Notes: generated from the sequence alone by a model not told the origin. Shown: positions 36,652-45,549, counted from the stretch's first letter. The stretch is 64,000 nt of DNA from QZLE01 sp033852135 (GCA_033852135.1 JAWSVB010000014.1:36987-100986); one strand, 5' to 3'. Numbers and translations are program-made.

Positions 36652-37569
36652 ATGAACACTAATTCATTGGAGTACTGTATGAATATACAAAGTTCAAAAA
36701 GCATGCAGGATGCAGATAATGAAACAGCATATTTAATGCTGAAGATAGCGATGGAACGTTTTCAATGCCCCCATTACGACCTGCAAAAAGAGCAACAGGT
36801 CGAGGTTTTAAGTCAGGCTCATAAAATGCAGCACCTGAATCAAACTATTCTGTCTTCTTCCCAGGCGCAGGTAGTTGAGGTTTCAGAATTTGAGGTTGAG
36901 AAAACCCTGCAACAGATAATGCAGCGTTATGAGAAAAAAGAAGACTTTGAACTCTCACTCAAACAGCAGGATTTATCTATTTCAAGTTTTCGTCACCTGT
37001 TGGCTAATGAGCTGCGGGTAAGCGCAGTTTTAGAGAAGGTGAGCGAGGCAGCTGTTGTCTCTGATGCTGAGATACAGGATTACTACGATACTCATCAAAA
37101 AAGTTTTTTCCAGCCTGAAATGCGCAAAGTTAGGCATATTTTGATAACCGTGAATGATGAATTTGAGGGCAATAGCTATCTAGATTCGCAGTTGAGCTTA
37201 ACTTTGATTGCTAAAGAGATTGGAAAAAGTCAGGAAAAGTTTGAACACTTCGCTTTGAAAAAATCCGAGTGCCCATCTGCGCTGCATGGTGGGTTGATAG
37301 GAACGGTTCCAAAGGGAAAACTTTTTTCCGAGTTAGATGAGGTGTTGTTTACTATGAGTGAAAACTCATTGAGTGAACCTATTAAAACTGAGATGGGATT
37401 CCATCTTGTATGGTGTGAATCGATCTCCCCTGAAAAATTGATACCTCTGCATGAGGTGGAGCAAAAGGTGCGGGCACATATACAGGATAAAAAACGCACT
37501 ACATATCAACAGCAGTGGATAGCAAAAGAGATGCAAAAGCAAAAGGTTAGCAGGGTCGCAAACCATTAG
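36652..37569 (+). CDS. nifM: NifM, peptidyl-prolyl isomerase for NifH maturation
   Basis: A 305-residue protein. The N-terminal half is helical and NifM-specific. A parvulin/PpiC domain begins at QPEMRKVRHILITVNDEFEG and continues through GGLIGTVPKGKLFSELDEVLF to ETEMGFHLVWCESI-like sequence. NifM helps fold and activate the iron protein NifH. It starts 33 bp after the NifW-like gene and is followed by 135 bp before nifA. Confidence 0.9.
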   Translation: MNTNSLEYCMNIQSSKSMQDADNETAYLMLKIAMERFQCPHYDLQKEQQVEVLSQAHKMQHLNQTILSSSQAQVVEVSEFEVEKTLQQIMQRYEKKEDFELSLKQQDLSISSFRHLLANELRVSAVLEKVSEAAVVSDAEIQDYYDTHQKSFFQPEMRKVRHILITVNDEFEGNSYLDSQLSLTLIAKEIGKSQEKFEHFALKKSECPSALHGGLIGTVPKGKLFSELDEVLFTMSENSLSEPIKTEMGFHLVWCESISPEKLIPLHEVEQKVRAHIQDKKRTTYQQQWIAKEMQKQKVSRVANH

Positions 37570-37704
37570 TGAACATTCTTGACGGTAGGTGTAAACAGTT
37601 GCATCAACTGAAGAGAAAAGTAGTAGTCAAGTTATGCGTTATGGTGTTTGTAGTGTGTGTTTTGACAACCGTGTTGTAAAAAACAAAATAAAAGAGGTGA
37701 AAAA

Positions 37705-39252
37705 TTGACCCTGGTAACCAATCTCTATTGTTCAAAGTTAGAGGCCTTATATCAAGTTAGTCAGGTGCTTAGCCGCTCACTGAATTTTCATGAGACTTTG
37801 CAGAGTGTCCTACAGGTTTTGAAGGACACTCAAAAAATGGAACATGGGGTGGTAACTCTAAAAGACAACCAAAGTGGTGCGCAGTTGGTAGGTGCCGTGC
37901 TGGGTCAAAAAGAGGGTGAAAATGAAGAGGTTGTCTATCAGCCAGGTGAAGGGATTTTTGGCGCTATAGCAGAGGGGGGAGAAACTATCGTTCTGGAACG
38001 TATTGCGGATGACCCAAGATTTCTAAACCGTTTATCACTCTATGACCCAGAACTTCCCCTTATTGGTGTTCCAATAAGAATCTATGATGATGTGATTGCT
38101 GGGGTACTTGCTGTTCAGGTGGGTGCTAAAGATATCCCGATTTTAAATGAACACGCCCATTTTGTGGAGATGATTGCTAATTTGATTGCGCAAAGCGTAC
38201 GCCTGGCAATAGACGTAGCAAATGAGCGTGAAGATCTGAAAAATGAACGCGATAGTTTAAGGCGTACAGTAACAAGGTCATACGGCTTCGATAACATGGT
38301 TGGGTGTAGTGAGGTTATGCGCCGTGTATTTGAACTGATTCGTCAGGTTGCCAAATGGAATACAACCGCATTGGTGCGGGGTGAGTCAGGAACAGGTAAA
38401 GAGCTTATAGCAAATGCTATCCATTATAACTCCCCTCGAGTTAACGGCCCCCTGATAAAAGTAAATTGCGCTGCGCTTCCAGACAATTTGTTAGAGTCAG
38501 AGCTGTTTGGGCATGAAAAGGGGGCGTTTACCGGGGCGGTTAACCAACGCAAAGGGCGCTTTGAGCAGGCGCATGGTGGAACAATATTCCTCGATGAGAT
38601 TGGGGATGTAACTCCGGCGTTTCAGGTAAAACTTTTACGCGTATTGCAGGAGGGGGAGTTTGAGCGTGTAGGTGGCAATCAAACCATCAAAGTTGACGTG
38701 CGAATTATCGCGGCAACCAATCGAAATTTAGAAGAGTTGGTAGATGAGAACGAGTTTAGGGAGGATCTGTATTATCGCCTCAATGTTGTTCCAATATATC
38801 TGCCACCGTTGCGTGAACGTCGTGAAGATATTCCCGTATTAGTCGACTATCTGATAGATAAGATAAGTAAGCAGCAGGATCGTCGTTTACAGATATCGCA
38901 GGAAGCGATTCGACTGTTGATGCAGCACGACTGGCCCGGAAATGTACGCGAGTTGGAAAACTGTCTCGAGCGCTCTGCGATTATGTGTACCGATAATTTG
39001 ATAGGTGAACCAAGCCTCTCAAGTAACCTGCTGCAGGAGCAGTCAGCATCATCGCCGCTTAACAAGTTGCTAAACAAAACCACAGCTCCGATGGACTTAA
39101 AAGATGAATCTATCGACGAGCGCGAGAGGATAGTTGCAGCACTGGAGCAGTGTGGTTGGGTTCAGGCTAAAGCTGCTAGATTGCTGGGTATGACCCCAAG
39201 GCAGATTGCGTACCGTATTCAGGTCATGGATATTAATGTGAGGCAGATATGA
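37705..39252 (+). CDS. nifA: NifA, sigma-54 dependent activator of nif genes
   Basis: A 515-residue enhancer-binding protein; TTG start with GAGGTG five bases upstream. Order: N-terminal GAF domain (about 10-170), AAA+ domain with Walker A GESGTGKE, sigma-54 loop GAFTGA and Walker B GGTIFLDEIGD, then a Fis-type helix-turn-helix near the end (AKAARLLGMTPRQIAYRI). The inter-domain linker lacks the CxxxxC oxygen-sensing motif of rhizobial NifA, so it should need a NifL- or P-II-type control. nifL is not beside it. Targets with matching boxes occur at 35, 41.7, 57.4 and 62.5 kb. Confidence 0.95.
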   Translation: MTLVTNLYCSKLEALYQVSQVLSRSLNFHETLQSVLQVLKDTQKMEHGVVTLKDNQSGAQLVGAVLGQKEGENEEVVYQPGEGIFGAIAEGGETIVLERIADDPRFLNRLSLYDPELPLIGVPIRIYDDVIAGVLAVQVGAKDIPILNEHAHFVEMIANLIAQSVRLAIDVANEREDLKNERDSLRRTVTRSYGFDNMVGCSEVMRRVFELIRQVAKWNTTALVRGESGTGKELIANAIHYNSPRVNGPLIKVNCAALPDNLLESELFGHEKGAFTGAVNQRKGRFEQAHGGTIFLDEIGDVTPAFQVKLLRVLQEGEFERVGGNQTIKVDVRIIAATNRNLEELVDENEFREDLYYRLNVVPIYLPPLRERREDIPVLVDYLIDKISKQQDRRLQISQEAIRLLMQHDWPGNVRELENCLERSAIMCTDNLIGEPSLSSNLLQEQSASSPLNKLLNKTTAPMDLKDESIDERERIVAALEQCGWVQAKAARLLGMTPRQIAYRIQVMDINVRQI

Positions 39253-40172
39253 TGAGATGTGCTGCAAACCCAAAAATCAATGGGGTCAGAGTCTTTGATT
39301 TTAGGACCACTGAGCGTAGTCGAAGTGTCATACAAGAAAAATCAAAGACTCTGACCCCATTGATTTTGATTCGCCAAATCATAAGCTATTTGGTTTTTAT
39401 ACTTGGCCTAATCAGTTTTACACTCACTTTCTGCAGCAAAGCCGATGCCGCTGAAGTGAGTGTCGCTGTTGCTGCAAATTTTGCCGGCACAATAAAAACT
39501 CTGCAGCCGCAATTTGAGCAGCAAACAGGGCATAATCTGACATTACACATTGGGTCTACCGGCAAGCTTTATGCGCAAATTATTAATGGTGCGCCGTTTG
39601 ATGTTTTTCTGGCTGCAGATAAAAAAAGGCCAGAAAAGCTGGAGCTGGATGGTAAAACAGTGGCTGGCAGCCGTTTCACCTATGCTAATGGTGTGTTGGT
39701 GTTATGGGCTCCGAAGGCTGTGGAGCTTTCATCAACGGTAGAAAAACTATATGCAGCAAATAAACTCACGCGTCTTTCAATCACTAACCCCAAGCTCGCC
39801 CCATATGGAATGGCGGCTAAACAATTCCTTTTGTCGACCAACCGTTGGTATGAGTATCAGGATATGGTTGTGCAGGGAAATAATATCAGCCAGACATTCC
39901 AGTTTGTGGAATCTGGAGGGGTGGATGCCGGCTTTATAGCTTTAGCACAAATCGCATCTCAACAGCGCTCAGCAGCAACTGTATGGGAGATACCTGCTGC
40001 AAGCTATACCCCGTTAGAACAGCAAGCTGTTTTATTAAAACGGGGTGGTGCTAATCCAGCAGCAGAATCATTTCTGCAATTTTTAAAAACAGATGAGGTG
40101 AAAAAACAGATAAAACAAGCGGGCTACAGCCTGAAGGTTGGTGGGGGAAAAATTAACACAGGTTTTAAGTGA
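39249..40172 (+). CDS. modA: molybdate-binding protein ModA
   Basis: A 307-codon frame encoding a periplasmic ModA. The mature part (from AEVSVAVAANFAGTIKTL) is canonical, with HIGSTGKLYAQIINGAPFDVFLAAD and GGVDAGFIALAQ. Its first codons overlap the nifA stop. Residues about 9-40 are encoded by a long REP palindrome (39273-39367) and are not ModA-like; the true signal peptide is the hydrophobic run ISYLVFILGLISFTLTF. An internal TTG at 39360 or 39366 could be the native start. It begins modABC. Confidence 0.88.
   Translation: MMRCAANPKINGVRVFDFRTTERSRSVIQEKSKTLTPLILIRQIISYLVFILGLISFTLTFCSKADAAEVSVAVAANFAGTIKTLQPQFEQQTGHNLTLHIGSTGKLYAQIINGAPFDVFLAADKKRPEKLELDGKTVAGSRFTYANGVLVLWAPKAVELSSTVEKLYAANKLTRLSITNPKLAPYGMAAKQFLLSTNRWYEYQDMVVQGNNISQTFQFVESGGVDAGFIALAQIASQQRSAATVWEIPAASYTPLEQQAVLLKRGGANPAAESFLQFLKTDEVKKQIKQAGYSLKVGGGKINTGFK
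39273..39367. repeat. long REP-type inverted repeat at the nifA-modA junction
   Basis: Perfect 30-bp arms (39273-39302 and 39338-39367) containing GGGGTCAGAGTCTTTGAT enclose a 35-nt spacer with its own small CACT/AGTG stem. The form matches repeats moved by REP-associated Y1 transposases. Partial copies of the GTCAGAGTCTTTGGA part recur at 53268-53287 and 53983-54000. It could act as a terminator for nifA. Confidence 0.85.
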
Positions 40173-40873
40173 TGAGCCTTAGTCCCGCTGATATTCAGGC
40201 GATATGGGTAACCATAAAACTTGGGGTGGTTACCACAATATTATTACTTGTAATCGCTACCCCAATCGCTTGGTGGCTATCGCGCCCAAGTTGCAAAAGT
40301 AGTTTGACCATCTTGCGTGACTTAATATCATCCATAATATCTTTGCCAATGGTTTTACCACCAACGGTATTAGGGTTCTATCTACTGGTTATGATGGGGC
40401 CTGAAGGTCCTTTGGGGCAGATGATGGGGGCTTTGAATCTTCCCTTGTTGGTGTTTAGTTTTAATGGGCTGGTTGTTGGCTCGGTTATATTCTCCTTGCC
40501 CTTAGTGGTACAAACGCTAAAAAACACCTTTGTCGCAATTGAACAAAGCCATATGGATGCGGCTGCAACCCTTGGGGCTAGTGATTTTGACCGTTTTATC
40601 TCGTTAATACTTCCACTTTCGCGCCATGGGTATTTATCTGCTGCGGTACTTGGATTTGCGCATACTATTGGTGAATTTGGTGTCATCCTCATGATAGGGG
40701 GGAGCATCCCGGGGCAAACCAAGGTTATCTCCATGGTTATCTATGAGCATGTAGAGGCACTGGAGTATGCCAATGCACATACCCTGGCTGCAATGATGTT
40801 GGTATTTGCATTTATCTGCCTGTTTATCATCCAACTGGTTAATAAAGATGGATTGCGAAAGGGGGGAAGATGA
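40172..40873 (+). CDS. modB: molybdate ABC permease ModB
   Basis: A 233-residue inner-membrane permease with five to six helices. The loop EQSHMDAAATLGASDFDRF...LPLSRHG is the EAA motif that docks ModC. The ATG at 40172 shares a base with the modA stop; a GTG three bases earlier is also possible. It imports molybdate with ModA and ModC. Confidence 0.93.
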   Translation: MSLSPADIQAIWVTIKLGVVTTILLLVIATPIAWWLSRPSCKSSLTILRDLISSIISLPMVLPPTVLGFYLLVMMGPEGPLGQMMGALNLPLLVFSFNGLVVGSVIFSLPLVVQTLKNTFVAIEQSHMDAAATLGASDFDRFISLILPLSRHGYLSAAVLGFAHTIGEFGVILMIGGSIPGQTKVISMVIYEHVEALEYANAHTLAAMMLVFAFICLFIIQLVNKDGLRKGGR

Positions 40874-41640
40874 ATCAGATAATATGTCATTTACAACTCA
40901 GTCGGAATAATTTTGAGATAGATATAAAACTGAATCTACCCGGAAGTGGTGTGAGTGCTTTGTTTGGCCAATCAGGATCTGGTAAGACCAGTGTATTGCG
41001 TTTTTTAGCTGGATTAGAACCAGATGCACATGGATTTATTCAGGTTAACGAGAACCGCTGGCATGACAGTGAGACTCTGTTTAACCTTAAAACCCATAAG
41101 CGCAGAGTTGGATATGTATTTCAGCATGCGGCACTTTTTCCCCACTTAACCGTGCTGAAAAATATTGAGTATGGATGTAAGAGAAGTAAGGTTCAGGACA
41201 AAAATCTATCCATAGAAAATATGATTCAGCTAACGGGTTTAGAAAAGCTATTGCAGCGTTATCCGGGAAACCTATCTGGGGGTGAGAAGCAGCGTGTAGC
41301 AATAGCTAGAGCTCTAGCGAGTAATCCAGAATTGCTGTTAATGGACGAGCCCATGGCAAGCCTTGATTTGCAGAGTAAGGAGCAGATTATCCCCTATCTA
41401 GAGAAGCTGGTGTCTCAGCTTGATATCCCTGTTATCTATGTGAGCCACTCTCCGGATGAGGTGGTAAAGATGGCACAATATATAGCTATCCTGGAAAACG
41501 GAAAGGTAAAAGCCTCTGGTTCGGTTGAGCATATGGCAATTCAAGTTAACGCTCCAAGTATAAGTGGGGCAGAGGTGATGATAGTGCCAAAGAGTGAATG
41601 GTTAAGGCTGTCTGGTAAAAACTGTCTGGTAAAAACATAG
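40870..41640 (+). CDS. modC: molybdate ABC ATPase ModC (short form)
   Basis: A 256-residue ATP-binding subunit. Walker A FGQSGSGKTSVL, signature LSGGEKQRVAIARAL, Walker B LLMDEPMASLD and the switch His in VSHSPDEV are intact. The usual ModC is about 350 residues with a C-terminal molybdate-binding TOBE domain; here the protein stops soon after the nucleotide-binding domain. It therefore may lack direct molybdate feedback. ATGA overlap with modB indicates coupling. Confidence 0.9.
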   Translation: MNQIICHLQLSRNNFEIDIKLNLPGSGVSALFGQSGSGKTSVLRFLAGLEPDAHGFIQVNENRWHDSETLFNLKTHKRRVGYVFQHAALFPHLTVLKNIEYGCKRSKVQDKNLSIENMIQLTGLEKLLQRYPGNLSGGEKQRVAIARALASNPELLLMDEPMASLDLQSKEQIIPYLEKLVSQLDIPVIYVSHSPDEVVKMAQYIAILENGKVKASGSVEHMAIQVNAPSISGAEVMIVPKSEWLRLSGKNCLVKT

Positions 41641-41702
41641 ATTCCGTATCACCAGCTACGCGCTCTGCGGAATGACGTATGGAGCCTTGTCAGCAAACTT
41701 AG
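41641..41702 (+). terminator. weak hairpin after modC
   Basis: ATTCCG (41641-41646) pairs with CGGAAT (41668-41673) around an internal GC-rich stem. It lies immediately after the modC stop. The sequence GCGGAATGACG resembles REP ends. Confidence 0.3.
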
Positions 41703-41718
41703 TGTTGTAAACGCTACA
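41703..41718. promoter_or_regulatory. NifA upstream activator site 1 (nifB)
   Basis: TGT-N10-ACA, 99 bp upstream of the nifB -24 element. Confidence 0.72.
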
Positions 41719-41734
41719 CATAAAATAATAGTAG

Positions 41735-41750
41735 TGTAATGAAAGCTACA
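41735..41750. promoter_or_regulatory. NifA upstream activator site 2 (nifB)
   Basis: A second TGT-N10-ACA, 67 bp upstream of the -24 element and 32 bp (about three helical turns) from site 1. Confidence 0.72.
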
Positions 41751-41816
41751 TAAAATCACCCTCTAGATAAACCATTATAATCAATAAAATCAAGTATATA
41801 AAATTGTTGTTTAAGC

Positions 41817-41832
41817 TGGCACACCTCGTGCA
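41817..41832 (+). promoter_or_regulatory. sigma-54 promoter of nifB operon
   Basis: TGGCACACCTCGTGCA with the GG-N10-GC spacing, 33 bp before nifB. Confidence 0.85.
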
Positions 41833-41864
41833 ATACCTCTATTACAGACTAGTGAGGTATTACC

Positions 41865-43262
41865 ATGTCCAATATTGTTACGTTCCCAGATCGCAAAGAA
41901 AAAAGTTCAGCGTGTGACAGCTCATCGTGTTCAAGCTCGTCAAATGAGAAGCCATCCAAGCCAGAAACCCCAAGCAAAGAGGACAGGCATCCATGTTATT
42001 CAGAAAATGCCCAGCATCAATATGCGCGTTTGCATCTACCTGTTGCTCCAGCGTGCAACATGCAGTGCAACTACTGTAACAGAAAGTTTGATTGCTCTAA
42101 TGAATCACGCCCAGGAGTTGTATCTTGCCTGCTAACGCCACAGCAGGCGCTTGAAAGGGTAGAGCGGGTTAGTGAGAAATTAGAAAACCTAGCTGTTGTT
42201 GGGATTGCAGGCCCAGGTGACCCTTTGGCTAATCCGGAGAAAACCTTCTCAACTATCGAGATGTTGAATAAACAATTCCCCGACCTTATCACCTGCCTTT
42301 CAACCAATGGTCTTAATCTAAATAGTTATGCGGATGAGGTTATCTCGCTTGGGGCAAAACACATAACTGTTACCCTGAACACCATAGACCCATTTGTGGG
42401 GAAACAGATATATGATTGGATCTATTTTGATGGGGCAAAATTCACCGGTGTCGAAGCCGCAGAGATCTTGATTCAAGAGCAGTTGGATGGAATTAAAAAA
42501 ATGGTTGCCAGTGGTGCCAGAGTTAAAATTAACTCAGTTATGATTCCTGGGGTAAATGAGATGGATATCCCCAATGTCAGCCGCGTAATTAAAGAGTTAG
42601 GGGTTGAGATTCATAATATTATGCCGCTGATTTCGCAACCTGAATTCGATACCCATTTCAGCCGTATCGGACAACGTGAACCAACCTATGAAGAGCTAAC
42701 ACAACTACGTGATAACTGCGGAATAGATATGAAGATGATGCGTCACTGTCGCCAGTGTCGTGCAGATGCTGTTGGATTGTTAGGTGAAGACCAGTCAGGC
42801 TGCTTTAGCAAAAAGGGCAAAAAAGAGAATAAACAACTAGAGTCTTATCCTGAGCCGCACCAACCCAAAGAGGTGAAAAAAGAGGCGGTAGCAGCCACAA
42901 CAGCAAAACCGATGCATATCGCAGTAACTACCAAAAGTCACAACTTAATTAATCAGCATTTTGGACATGCAACTCAGTTTTTGATCTATCGAATTGATGA
43001 AGACAAGGTTGAATTTGAAGGGGTCAGGCGTGTAGACCAATACTGTGTAGGTAGTTGTGATGATGATAAAGAGTCAACTTTAGATAAGGCTATAGAGGTG
43101 CTAAAAGATGTTGATGTTGTTCTTACCGCTCGCATTGGGCACTACCCACGGGAAAAGTTAAAAGAAGCCGGGATTAAAGTCTGTATCGATTATGCGATGG
43201 AAGTAATCGATGATGCAGCTCGTGAATACTGTAAAGCAACAGCAATGAAGCAGTCAGTATAA
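41865..43262 (+). CDS. nifB: NifB, radical SAM FeMo-co precursor synthase
   Basis: A 465-residue enzyme that builds NifB-co, the [8Fe-9S-C] core of FeMo-cofactor, using S-adenosylmethionine. The radical SAM motif is CNMQCNYCNRKFDC, followed by GIAGPGDPLANPEKT. Cys pairs MKMMRHCRQCRADAVG follow. After an acidic linker, a C-terminal NifX/NafY-type domain (about residues 345-460; ITTKSHNLINQHFGHATQF-like) binds the product. The N-terminus has a Ser/Cys-rich extension. It heads nifB-nifQ-draG-trmO-like. Confidence 0.96.
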   Translation: MSNIVTFPDRKEKSSACDSSSCSSSSNEKPSKPETPSKEDRHPCYSENAQHQYARLHLPVAPACNMQCNYCNRKFDCSNESRPGVVSCLLTPQQALERVERVSEKLENLAVVGIAGPGDPLANPEKTFSTIEMLNKQFPDLITCLSTNGLNLNSYADEVISLGAKHITVTLNTIDPFVGKQIYDWIYFDGAKFTGVEAAEILIQEQLDGIKKMVASGARVKINSVMIPGVNEMDIPNVSRVIKELGVEIHNIMPLISQPEFDTHFSRIGQREPTYEELTQLRDNCGIDMKMMRHCRQCRADAVGLLGEDQSGCFSKKGKKENKQLESYPEPHQPKEVKKEAVAATTAKPMHIAVTTKSHNLINQHFGHATQFLIYRIDEDKVEFEGVRRVDQYCVGSCDDDKESTLDKAIEVLKDVDVVLTARIGHYPREKLKEAGIKVCIDYAMEVIDDAAREYCKATAMKQSV

Positions 43263-43300
43263 AAGCGCTCAGTTTAAGAGGTTTACAAAAGAGAGGTTAG

Positions 43301-43855
43301 GTGCCGGTGCAATCTTTTCAAGAGCAAAGCTGTCCTGAACAAGATGAAATGAACCCCAAGAATTTTTTTATCGAGATGATATTTAGTTCTTGGTGTTCAG
43401 GCTCAGGCTCTATGCCCTCCAAACTGGGTATGCAGCCAGAGCAATTCGGGCAGTTTCTTGATTATTTTGGATTGCAAAAAGATTGGAAGTATCACCATTC
43501 ACATCATCCATGTGTGCACGATAGGCAAGATGAGGTTGCAGATCTATACGCTATTTTGATGAAGCATCGAACAAATGGTAATGAAACCGAATCGTGGATT
43601 GCATGGCTTGTTGCCGTTGGTTGTATGGGAAGTGACCACTTATGGTCAGATCTTGGGCTTAGTAAACGCTCAGATCTCACCATGATGTTGATGGAGAATT
43701 TTTATCCGTTAGCTAAAAAGAATAACTGGGATATGAAGTGGAAGAAATTTTTATACCGCCAGTTGTGTGAATCAAAACGGGGGACGTTATGTCGTGCTCC
43801 AAGTTGCGAGGAGTGTGCTGATTATGATGCCTGCTATTCAGTGGAATCTGTTTAG
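43301..43855 (+). CDS. nifQ: NifQ, molybdenum donor for FeMo-co
   Basis: A 184-residue protein starting at GTG. The C-terminal CRAPSCEECADYDAC gives the C-x4-C-x2-C-x5-C motif that holds the Mo-Fe-S cluster of NifQ. The helical N-terminal part is typical of the family. NifQ delivers molybdenum to NifEN and NifH for cofactor completion. The gene follows nifB by 38 bp and overlaps draG by 32 bp. Confidence 0.9.
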   Translation: MPVQSFQEQSCPEQDEMNPKNFFIEMIFSSWCSGSGSMPSKLGMQPEQFGQFLDYFGLQKDWKYHHSHHPCVHDRQDEVADLYAILMKHRTNGNETESWIAWLVAVGCMGSDHLWSDLGLSKRSDLTMMLMENFYPLAKKNNWDMKWKKFLYRQLCESKRGTLCRAPSCEECADYDACYSVESV

Positions 43856-44816
43856 TCCTAATACTATTTTAAATAGTATTTTTGGGGATGGTTTTTTAAG
43901 AAAAAACAAAAAAAAAGTAGATGATGAAATTACCGGAAAAGCGGTTGCAGCATACTGCGGCCTAGCAGTAGGGGACGCACTTGGGGCCACGGTTGAATTT
44001 ATGCTGCCAAGTGAGATAGTGCACACTTATGGGGTGCATAAAAAAATTATCGGTGGCGGTTGGTTAAAACTACGGCCCGGGCAGGTTACCGATGACACCA
44101 CAATGGCTTTAGCACTAGGTGAAGCGATTCTCAACAAACAACGCTTTGATATTACTGATATGGCGATGGCTTTTGATAAATGGCTGAAATCAAAACCGGT
44201 TGATATTGGCAATACAGTCAGACGGGGAATCATCCATTTCAGGAATACCAAAAAACCGATATCAACCGAGAGTGAGCATGATGCAGGCAATGGTGCTTGT
44301 ATGCGTGTGCTACCTGCAGCCCTGGCAACATATGGGCGTGACCCAGAGCTGATAAAAAGGGTCTGCCGAATGCAATCCCATGTGACGCATAATAATCCCT
44401 GCTCCGATGCTGCGATTGATTGCGTAGTGGAGATGATACATATCGCTTTTAATGGCGGGTCTAAAGAATCGATGGAAGATGGCCCGGTTAAAAAGCTATT
44501 GAGTGAGTTTCCCCGTTATCGTTATGACAAAAAACACCAACACAACCCCAGTGCTTATATCGTCGATACCATGCGCGTGGTATTCCAATCATTTTTTCAG
44601 ACAGATAATTTTGAAGACTGCATGATTGAGGTGGTTAACCGTGGTGGTGATGCAGATACAACCGGTGCAATCGCCGGGATGATAGCCGGAGCATATTATG
44701 GCCTTGATGCAATCCCAGTGCGCTGGCTAAAAGCAGTAGAGCGCGATGTAATTGCGCGTTGTCGCTACCAAGCCGAGCACCTTATAGATTTTTCAAAACA
44801 GATAGAAGGAGGGTAA
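43824..44816 (+). CDS. draG: DraG, ADP-ribosyl-dinitrogenase reductase glycohydrolase
   Basis: A 330-residue hydrolase that removes ADP-ribose from NifH Arg101 to reactivate nitrogenase. I start it at ATG 43824, with GAGGAG ten bases upstream; a longer frame would run further into nifQ. The manganese-binding motifs are DDTTMALALG, GNGACMRVLPAAL and GGDADTTGAIAGMIAGAYYG. The first 30 residues, with a run of lysines, are longer than usual. Its partner draT is 11 kb away on the other strand. Confidence 0.9.
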   Translation: MMPAIQWNLFSPNTILNSIFGDGFLRKNKKKVDDEITGKAVAAYCGLAVGDALGATVEFMLPSEIVHTYGVHKKIIGGGWLKLRPGQVTDDTTMALALGEAILNKQRFDITDMAMAFDKWLKSKPVDIGNTVRRGIIHFRNTKKPISTESEHDAGNGACMRVLPAALATYGRDPELIKRVCRMQSHVTHNNPCSDAAIDCVVEMIHIAFNGGSKESMEDGPVKKLLSEFPRYRYDKKHQHNPSAYIVDTMRVVFQSFFQTDNFEDCMIEVVNRGGDADTTGAIAGMIAGAYYGLDAIPVRWLKAVERDVIARCRYQAEHLIDFSKQIEGG

Positions 44817-44818
44817 TA

Positions 44819-45298
44819 ATGTCCTTAGAGTTTAAACCCATAGGGGTAATCCATACGCCGTTTGCAGATCTTGAAGGGATGCCAATTCAACCTGGTGGAG
44901 GAGCCAAAGCCAAAGGTACGATAGAGCTAAGCAAAGAGTTTGAAAAAGGGTTGCAAGATCTTGATGGCTTTTCTCACATAATCTTAATCTACCATTTCCA
45001 TCTAACCAAAAAGGTAGATTTGCTGGTAAAACCATTTTTAGATACGCAGCCACGCGGACTATTTTCAACGCGTGCTCCGCGCCGCCCCAACCCAATTGGG
45101 ATATCAGTTGTGTCACTAAAAGAGATTAATGGAAACGTCCTGAGTATCGAGAATGTAGATGTGGTTGATGGCACACCGTTGTTGGATATAAAACCCTACA
45201 TAGCAGCTTTCGACGGGGTTGAAGATGCAAAGATAGGGTGGGCTGAGTCGAAGTGTTCTAGTGTAAAGACAACGAAGTCAGATGGCAGGTTTGTATAA
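44819..45298 (+). CDS. TsaA/TrmO-like methyltransferase domain protein
   Basis: A 159-residue protein, start ATG 44819 with GGAGGG upstream. FKPIGVIHTPFADLEGMPIQP and STRAPRRPNPIGISVVSL are the SAM-binding TrmO signatures; TrmO N6-methylates t6A37 of tRNA-Thr. The C-terminal half of classical TrmO is missing, as in many short bacterial homologs. Short TsaA-like genes often lie in nif clusters next to nifB. The last 20 residues are encoded by REP-like sequence (GCTGAGTCGAAGTG), suggesting that a repeat extended the reading frame. Confidence 0.82.
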   Translation: MSLEFKPIGVIHTPFADLEGMPIQPGGGAKAKGTIELSKEFEKGLQDLDGFSHIILIYHFHLTKKVDLLVKPFLDTQPRGLFSTRAPRRPNPIGISVVSLKEINGNVLSIENVDVVDGTPLLDIKPYIAAFDGVEDAKIGWAESKCSSVKTTKSDGRFV

Positions 45299-45352
45299 AT
45301 TATTGTCTATTTGCTTGAATACTGTGTTGCAACTCCAGCCTTGCTCAGTCAC

Positions 45353-45405
45353 CGCCATACCGGCACCACTAGTGTCATACCGGCGCAGGCCGGTATCCAG
45401 GAAAA
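45353..45405. repeat. REP-type palindrome (CCGG class)
   Basis: GTCATACCGGCGCAGGCCGGTATCCAGG at 45374-45401 forms a stem ATACCGGC/GCCGGTAT, preceded by a half copy (CATACCGGCA). It follows the nifB operon and may insulate it. An overlapping short frame is not believable. Confidence 0.85.
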
Positions 45406-45549
45406 AAGGTATAGGGGTAGTACACTGCCCACGACCCAGTTCTATTAAATTGACTCTTGTATAGATGAGAGGCGTTGAATTCATTGTTTTTTCACAAATG
45501 TTTTATATAGTTAATATGTTGTTTAAATTAAACATAAAAGGATTTTATC

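Noticed and set aside
37570..37704. Separate sigma-54/NifA promoter for nifA
   Set aside because: Several TGT triplets occur but none has ACA ten bases on, and no GG-N10-GC element was found.
45282..45464. Short frames across the REP block after the TrmO-like gene
   Set aside because: They encode translated palindrome sequence; both strands are equally open.
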